A DNA stretch of 64,000 nucleotides, taken from positions 124,001-188,000 of the forward strand of contig JAUJOR010000009.1 of NCBI GenBank assembly GCA_030447525.1. The letters run 5' to 3'. Made by a program: the position numbers and the translations under genes. The notes under the pieces are model-generated. The model saw only the letters and a list, made by a program, of their open reading frames with translations, was not told the origin of the DNA and ran no database searches. Below, piece after piece: positions 56,580 to 64,000 of the stretch. Each line of letters starts with the position of its first letter. Positions within the stretch are counted from its first letter, which is position 1. Source of the DNA: Chloroflexota bacterium. Its GTDB lineage: Bacteria > Chloroflexota > UBA11872 > UBA12225.

Positions 56580-58955
<2,376 letters not shown>

Positions 58956-59494
58956 CGTGTCTCCATACGGTTGGGCGGGGTCGCCTTCGCCGTCCAGGGC
59001 GTACCCGTCACCGACGTCGTGTGCGGGCTCCTTCACGGTGCCGTCGGTGCAGGTCATGGCTGCCATCGCCAGACGACTCAGCGCAGACTCCTGGATGCGG
59101 ATCAGGTTGCCCGCGGGATCGCGCACGGCGCAGTCGCGAACGCCGTACGGCTGCTCGGTCGGCTCCTGGACGACCTCGGCGTCGCTGGCCTGCAACCGCG
59201 CGAAGGTGCCGTCGAGGTCAGTGGTGGCCAGGAGGATGACGGCGTAGGTGCCCTTGGCCATCATCTCGGCGATGGTGCGGCGCTCGTCGTCGGTGATGCC
59301 GGGGTCGGCGCCCGGCGGATGCAGGACGATGGACGTGCCGGGCTGGTCGGCGGGGCCGACCGTGATCCAGCGCATCCCACCGTATCCGACGTCGTTGCGG
59401 ACCTCGAAGCCGAGGGTGTCGCGGTAGAAGGCCAGGGAGGCGTCCGGGTCGTTGTGCGGGAGGAAGCTCGCGTGAATGGTGATGTCCATGGCGG

Positions 59495-59947
59495 TCATTC
59501 TAGGTGCTGCGGCTCGGTGACCGGGGCTTCTCGATTCCTGATCGGTCTGGTCACCTGTTTCGCCACGCACGACGGCATCCCCGCCGTCGCGCGCGCGCCT
59601 GGCGCCGATAGACGCTGGGCGCATACACCAACCAGCTCGGTGAAGCGACTGCTGAAGGTGCCCAGCGACGAGCAGCCGACCGCGAAGCAGACCTCGGTGA
59701 CGCTGAGGTCGCCACGACGCAGCAGCGCCATCGCGCGCTCGATGCGCCGCGTCATCAGGTAGCCGTACGGCGACTCGCCGTAGGCGAGCCGGAACTCGCG
59801 GCTGAGGTGCCCGGCCGACATGTGCGCGCCGCGGGCGAGCGCCTCGACGTCCAGCGGCTGCGCGTACTCCCGGTCGATCCGGTCGCGGACGCGGCGCAGC
59901 CGCGCGAGGTCGCGCAGGTGCTGCGCCGCGGCGGGTCTGCTGGTCAC
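59495..59947 (-). CDS. AraC-family helix-turn-helix regulator
   Basis: A 150-residue protein. LRRVRDRIDREYAQPLDVEALARGAHMSAGHLSREFRLAYGESPYGYLMTRRIERAMALLRRGDLSVTEVCFAVGCSSLGTFSSRFTELVG is a complete double helix-turn-helix AraC domain (quoted here as one run of pieces: VEALARGAHMSAGHLSREFR, RIERAMALLRRGDLSVTEVC, GCSSLGTFSSRFTELVG). No sensory domain is present. GTG at 59947 is chosen because homologue-like sequence begins there. After FTELVG the frame reads CAQRLSAPGARATAG, where the +1 frame would give APSVYRRQARA, the expected AraC end; it returns at a GC repeat. This indicates two compensating indels. It probably controlled the VOC and UvrA-like genes. Confidence 0.7.
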   Translation of the reverse strand: MTSRPAAAQHLRDLARLRRVRDRIDREYAQPLDVEALARGAHMSAGHLSREFRLAYGESPYGYLMTRRIERAMALLRRGDLSVTEVCFAVGCSSLGTFSSRFTELVGVCAQRLSAPGARATAGMPSCVAKQVTRPIRNREAPVTEPQHLE

Positions 59948-60109
59948 CTGCGAGATCGTGCCACGTGGCGCCGGAGGTGCCAAGCGCCGCCGGCGTCCCA
60001 CCCCACCCCACTCCGCGTCTGCTCTGGCCCGGTCTGCTCCGCTTACGTCCTCGACCAGTTCAGTCCCTGCGGTATCCGCCACTCGTAGCGTGAGCTTCCG
60101 GGGCGGTTA

Positions 60110-60195
60110 GGGCCGTGGCAGACGGTGTGCCAGTGGCATCATCCCTTCGCCACCGAAGGCACGTGGGACACGCTATTGCGCGTGATTCAGGGGCA
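60110..60195 (+). mobile_element. Remnant of an IS5-type transposase gene (DUF4096-like N-terminus)
   Basis: The plus-strand reading PWQTVCQWHHPFATEGTWDTLLRVIQ (quoted as PWQTVCQWHHPFAT and EGTWDTLLRVIQ) matches the pattern PPWQTVYHHFRRWRxDGTW-ERI found at the N-terminus of IS5-group transposases. Nothing before or after continues the protein, and terminal inverted repeats were not found. It lies exactly between the actinobacterial-type island and the truncated gene at 60173. Confidence 0.5.
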
Positions 60196-60373
60196 GCACT
60201 TGCGCAAACGTGACGACGAACGCAGATCCCGTGAACGCCGCCACGGCATAGTTGGCGGACTCCGCCTTTGCGTCCGCGGATTGGGGGACGCGAATCCGCA
60301 GCGGAACACCTTCAAATGACTCGGCGCTTTCGTCGTCAAAATGGACGGGTTCCTCTGTGGCCATCGTGGACAC
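60173..60373 (-). pseudogene. Truncated DUF3467-like protein
   Basis: The 66 codons start MSTMATEEPVHFDDES; an inner ATG at 60364 is possible. PLRIRVPQSADAKAESANYA and FTGSAFVVTFAQVLP match the small DUF3467 family, in which a strand ending in F-x-Q-V-L-P is followed by a C-terminal helix. Here the chain ends five residues after VLP, where it meets the transposase remnant, so the C-terminal third is missing. The function of the family is unknown. It lies 29 bp downstream of topA on the same strand. Confidence 0.5.
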
Positions 60374-60402
60374 CGCGCTTGCGGTCGCCCCTTGAGTCGT
60401 AG

Positions 60403-62700
60403 CTACGCCGGGACCGGCTCGCGCTCGCGGACCGGGACGTTCTCCGAGGCAGCGCCGTCCAGGCCATCGCCTTGCCCGGCGCCCTCCACTACAGGACCGG
60501 GCGTCCCCGAATCAGACTCGCCCACCTCGCCAAGCCCGCTGACCCGCCCGCAGACGGTGCAGACCACCTTGCCGCGGGCGCGCACCGTCTGTAGCCCGCC
60601 TTCGTTAGGGCAGCGTTCAGCGACGGGCCGCTGCCAGCTAGAGAAGGTGCAGGTGGGATAGTTGCTGCAGCCGTAGAAGGTGCGGCCAGTCTTCGTCTTG
60701 CGCTCGATGAGGTCGCCGCCGCACAGGGGGCACTCCACCCCAATCTTGTTCAACAGCGTGCGGGTGTTGCGGCAGTCCGGAAAGCCACTGCAGGCCAGAA
60801 ACTTGCCGAATCGTCCCAGCTTGATCACCATCGGCCGGCTACAGACGTCACAGACCTCATCCGACGGCTCGTCGGCAATCTCGACGCGCTCCATCATCTC
60901 GGACGCCTTTTCCAGCGTCACGGCGAAGGGATCGTAGAACTCCTTGACCACCGGTACCCACTCGGTCTCCCCCTCCGCCACCTGGTCGAGATGCTCCTCG
61001 ATCTGGGCGGTGAAGCCCACGTCCACCACGTTCGGGAAGTGCTCTACCAGGAGGTCGTTGACGATCGTCCCCAGCTCCGTCGGGCGCAGGGCTTTTTCGG
61101 CCTTCTCCACGTATCCCCGGTCCTGGACGGTGGACAGGATGGGGGCGTAGGTGCTCGGCCGGCCAATCCCTTCTTCTTCCAGGGCCTTGATCAAGGCCGC
61201 TTCGGTATAGCGTGGCGGGGGCTGCGTGAAGTGCTGCTCCGGTGTGACGCCGTCCAGCTCCAGGGGCTCGCCTCGCTCCAGCTCGGGGAGGAGACGCTTG
61301 CGCGAGTCCTCGTCTTCGTCCGCGTCCGCCAGCGCCTTGAGGAAGCCGGCAAAGCGGAGCACCGACCCGGTGGCGCGCAGGAGGTAGCGCTCCCCTGCGG
61401 GGGCGCCCTCGGCCGGGGCGGCGCCGTCAACGCGGGCGGTAGCCCCGACCTCGGCCAGGACGTCTACCGCCGTGGTGTCGAACACGGCGTTCTCCATCTG
61501 GCTGGCGACGAAGCGCTTCCAGATCAAGCTGTAGAGTCGGTACTGGTCGGCGGTGACATGGCCTCGGATAGCCTCGGGCGTGCGCAGGCTAGAGGTCGGG
61601 CGAACGGCCTCATGGGCCTCCTGCGCCCCCTTGGCCTTGGTCTTGTAGACGCGCACCTCGCCGGGGACGAACTCGGCGCCGAAGCGCTCCCCCACCAGCC
61701 GGCGCACCTCGTCCAGGGCCTCCTGGGCGACGTGGGTCGAGTCTGTACGCATATAGGTGATCAGGCCGACGTGCCCCTCGCCGGGTATCTCTAACCCCTC
61801 ATAGAGCTGCTGGGCCACGGTCATGGTGCGCTTGGCGGTAAAGCCGAGGCGGCGCCCGGCCTCCTGCTGCAGGGTACTGGTGATGAAAGGGGGGGTGGGG
61901 CTACGGCTGGCCTCCCGCCGGCGCACGTCGTCGACGCAGTAGGACGCCCGGCGCAGGGCCTCGACGGCCGCCGTGGCGGTGGCCTCGTCCTTGATCTCCA
62001 GGCGCTCGCCGTTCCGTTCCAGCAACGCGGCCGTGAACTCGTCCCGCTTGCGCTGGGCCGCCCCATGTCCCCCGGACGCCCCTGCCTCTTTGCGCAGCAA
62101 GGCCTCCACCGACCAGTACTCCACCGGCTGGAAGGCCTCGATCTCCCGCTCTCGGTCCACGATCAGGCGCACGGCAACCGACTGCACCCGCCCGGCGGAA
62201 AGCCCCTTCTTCACTTTGTGCCACAGGAGCGGGCTGAGCTTGTAGCCGACCAGCCGGTCGATCACCCGTCGCGCTTGCTGGGCGTTGACGAGATCGCCGT
62301 CGATTGCCCGGGGGTGCTTCAGGGCCTCCTGCACCGCGTTGCGCGTGATTTCGTGGAAGACGATGCGCCGCCCCGTCACAGGGCGGGCCTTGGTGCCCAT
62401 TGCCTGCGTCAAGTGCCAGGCAATGGCCTCCCCTTCCCGATCCGGATCGGTGGCCAGGAGGATCTCGGAGGAGTTACGCGCCTCCTGGGCCAGCTCCTTG
62501 ACGAACTCCTTCTTCTCCTTGGGGACAACGTAGCTGGGCTCGAAATCATGCTCCACGTCCACCCCCAAGCGGCGCCTGGGGAGATCGCGGACATGGCCCA
62601 GCGACGCCCGAACGGCGTAGCCACGCCCCAAGAACTTTTCGATTGTCTTTGCCTTTGCCGGCGACTCCACGATCACCAGCTTCTTCGCTGCCTTGGCCAT
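60403..62700 (-). CDS. topA: DNA topoisomerase I (type IA)
   Basis: A 765-residue enzyme relaxing negative supercoils. KLVIVESPAKAKTIEKFLG opens the TOPRIM domain, with LATDPDREGEAIAWHL as its acidic metal site. VQSVAVRLIVDREREIEAF and TSTLQQEAGRRLGFTAKRTM follow. The active-site tyrosine is Tyr316 in GLITYMRTDSTHVA. The C-terminus has three four-cysteine zinc fingers: CDVCSRPMV...C-x4-C, CPLCGGDLI...C-x4-C, and a CPNEGG/CTVCGR pair whose first knuckle is incomplete. ATG at 62700 is preferred over an upstream start 15 codons earlier. Short Ala/Gly-rich inserts (GASGGHGAAQRK) occur between domains. Confidence 0.96.
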   Translation of the reverse strand: MAKAAKKLVIVESPAKAKTIEKFLGRGYAVRASLGHVRDLPRRRLGVDVEHDFEPSYVVPKEKKEFVKELAQEARNSSEILLATDPDREGEAIAWHLTQAMGTKARPVTGRRIVFHEITRNAVQEALKHPRAIDGDLVNAQQARRVIDRLVGYKLSPLLWHKVKKGLSAGRVQSVAVRLIVDREREIEAFQPVEYWSVEALLRKEAGASGGHGAAQRKRDEFTAALLERNGERLEIKDEATATAAVEALRRASYCVDDVRRREASRSPTPPFITSTLQQEAGRRLGFTAKRTMTVAQQLYEGLEIPGEGHVGLITYMRTDSTHVAQEALDEVRRLVGERFGAEFVPGEVRVYKTKAKGAQEAHEAVRPTSSLRTPEAIRGHVTADQYRLYSLIWKRFVASQMENAVFDTTAVDVLAEVGATARVDGAAPAEGAPAGERYLLRATGSVLRFAGFLKALADADEDEDSRKRLLPELERGEPLELDGVTPEQHFTQPPPRYTEAALIKALEEEGIGRPSTYAPILSTVQDRGYVEKAEKALRPTELGTIVNDLLVEHFPNVVDVGFTAQIEEHLDQVAEGETEWVPVVKEFYDPFAVTLEKASEMMERVEIADEPSDEVCDVCSRPMVIKLGRFGKFLACSGFPDCRNTRTLLNKIGVECPLCGGDLIERKTKTGRTFYGCSNYPTCTFSSWQRPVAERCPNEGGLQTVRARGKVVCTVCGRVSGLGEVGESDSGTPGPVVEGAGQGDGLDGAASENVPVREREPVPA

Positions 62701-63058
62701 TCGTCTTCCCACCCGGTCAAGCGACCGGGCACTGTAGTCTTTCAATCCCCGCTGTCGTGCCTGCTGTCGTGCCCGCCGGTCAGCCGTCAGGGCACCGCCT
62801 GGCCTGCCTGCCGAACGTCAGGCCCGCCAAGCGTGCTCGGATAACAAGAGTAGCGCGTCCGGCAAGCGGAGCCCCTCGAACGGCCGGGGGGACAAGCTAC
62901 CGATTGCCGTCCAGATCTGATCAAGAACTTGGTAGAGAGGACGGAGGGAACCCAGGTGGACCCCGCCGCCATGGGAGCGGGCCGGCCTGTTGACGAATAT
63001 AACACCTTGCCGCCGGCCTGCATCACCGGCCGCTGCGGGCATCGTACAATCCCCGGCC
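62701..63058. other. Divergent intergenic region between topA and the RraA-like gene
   Basis: These 358 bp carry the promoters of two divergent genes. A tandem GCTGTCGTGCC duplication is at about 62749-62771. TACAAT at 63044-63049, ten bases before the ATG at 63059, looks like a -10 element and would give a nearly leaderless transcript for the RraA-like gene. No matching -35 element, terminator or small RNA gene was recognised. Confidence 0.35.
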
Positions 63059-63832
63059 ATGACCACCGAGCCCCCGATGAAGCGCGCGCAAGTCGCTGAC
63101 ACCAACCCCGACCCCGCCCCCAGCGCCCCGTTGCCCCCGGAGGTGGCCGAACGACTGGCCCAGGTGAGCACGGCCACCCTCACCTCGGTGCTGCTCAAGC
63201 TCGGCCTGCGCAACACCTTCATGACCGATGTCCACCCACTCGTCTCGGGGATGCGTCTGGTGGGCCAGGCCTTTACCTTGCGCTACATCCCCATGCGCGA
63301 AGACCTGGACGAGGCGGCCCTCCAAGGGCACTTCGACAACCTCACCAATCCACAGCGCATCGCCGTGGAGCGCGTTGCCCAGGGCGACGTCCTGGTCATG
63401 GACGCCCGAGGGGAGATCCGCGCCGGCACCATCGGCAACATCCTGGTCACGCGGATGAAGCGCCGCGGGGCGGCCGGCCTGGTGACGGACGGGGCCTTCC
63501 GCGACGCCGCCGGCATCGCCGCCGTGGGGCTGCCGGCCTACTGCCGGGGCACTCACGCAGCCACGAACGTCACCCTGCACCACCCGGTAGACATACAGCT
63601 CCCGGTGGCCTGTGGCGGCGTCTCCGTGTTCCCCGGCGACGCCATGGTCGGGGACGGCGATGGGGTGATCGTCATCCCACGTCACCTCGCCGCCGAGGCG
63701 GCCGCCCGTGCCGTGGAGCAAGAGCGCCGCGAGCGCTTCATCCTCTCCAAGGTGCAGGCGGGGGCGAGCATCATCGGCGTCTATCCCCCCAACGCCGAAA
63801 CCCTCGCCGAGTTCGAGCGCTCCAGCCGGTAG
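63059..63832 (+). CDS. RraA-family protein (RraA/HMG-CHA aldolase-like)
   Basis: A 257-residue protein of the RraA/demethylmenaquinone-methyltransferase-like fold. Members are either regulators of RNase E or divalent-metal 4-hydroxy-4-methyl-2-oxoglutarate/oxaloacetate aldolases. LAQVSTATLTSVLLKLGLRN starts the fold. GDVLVMDARGEIRAGTIGNIL and GAAGLVTDGAFRDAAGIAAVGLP carry the G-x-G and R-D active-site residues (TDGAFRD). VFPGDAMVGDGDGVIVIPRHL closes it. It is somewhat longer than RraA itself, as in aldolase-like members, so an aldolase of aromatic or sugar-acid breakdown is the more likely role. The remaining 168 bp of the window show no gene. Confidence 0.85.
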   Translation: MTTEPPMKRAQVADTNPDPAPSAPLPPEVAERLAQVSTATLTSVLLKLGLRNTFMTDVHPLVSGMRLVGQAFTLRYIPMREDLDEAALQGHFDNLTNPQRIAVERVAQGDVLVMDARGEIRAGTIGNILVTRMKRRGAAGLVTDGAFRDAAGIAAVGLPAYCRGTHAATNVTLHHPVDIQLPVACGGVSVFPGDAMVGDGDGVIVIPRHLAAEAAARAVEQERRERFILSKVQAGASIIGVYPPNAETLAEFERSSR

Positions 63833-64000
63833 GGGGCTCCGCCGCCGGGCGCAGGCGTCAGAGGCACCCCCAGAGGCCGACGCGGCACCTAAGGCGCTGG
63901 CCCTGAGCCCAGCCAAGGGATGACCAGGCAGTGGGCGCCGGCCGCCTCCGAGAGGGACCGGACGCGAGGCGCGCCACAGCTGACCCACTATCCCAAATGC

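Overview
The window is a high-GC (roughly 70% by eye), densely coded chromosomal segment. Frequent GTG/TTG starts, 1-8 bp ATGA/GTGA gene overlaps, a heme operon beside a B12 operon with CobN plus a fused ChlI/ChlD subunit, and Tat-type lipoproteins suggest a Chloroflexota bacterium (Thermomicrobia/Sphaerobacter-like). That placement is inference from gene content only. No rRNA, tRNA or CRISPR array was recognised.

Layout. (1) 1-31.5 kb is mostly plus-strand surface-polysaccharide biosynthesis. It has several GT4 and GT2 glycosyltransferases, two different lipid-carrier initiating enzymes (a WcaJ/EpsL-type phosphoglycosyl transferase at 5.9 kb and a WecA/TagO-type at 22.6 kb), a nucleotide-sugar dehydrogenase with its hexapeptide acyltransferase, an asparagine-synthase-like amidotransferase, a GDP-fucose-synthase-like epimerase, an LPG-synthase/flippase-like membrane protein and two large GT-C membrane proteins. 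Interspersed are unrecognised membrane or exported proteins, two of which share a C-terminal domain, and an AbrB-type antitoxin without a visible toxin. (2) 31.5-39.4 kb (minus) is a heme operon, hemE-hemH-hemC-hemD-hemA-hemB-hemL, covering Glu-tRNA to coproporphyrinogen plus a ferrochelatase. (3) 39.6-56.2 kb (minus) is a late-cobalamin operon: riboswitch-btuC-btuD-cobO-cobN-chlID-cobS-cbiB-cobD-cobC-cobQ-cobU-cobT. It inserts cobalt, adenosylates, amidates and assembles the nucleotide loop. A cobalamin riboswitch precedes btuC. (4) 56.5-60.4 kb is an island of actinobacterial type: an AraC-type regulator, a VOC protein and a UvrA-like ATPase riddled with single-base frameshifts, bordered by an IS5-type transposase remnant and a truncated DUF3467 gene. 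(5) 60.4-64 kb holds topA (minus) and an RraA-family gene (plus).

The most unusual structure is in the non-coding DNA and in gene interiors. A family of about 120-160 bp palindromic elements ends in CTAG-containing inverted repeats: four copies at 3.4, 20.3, 25.0 and 39.5 kb. A separate 79 bp perfect hairpin, also ending in CTAG, lies at 24.2 kb. Low-complexity, sometimes perfectly palindromic segments interrupt otherwise conserved proteins in frame. All identifications come from reading the sequence against remembered family features; no database search was run.
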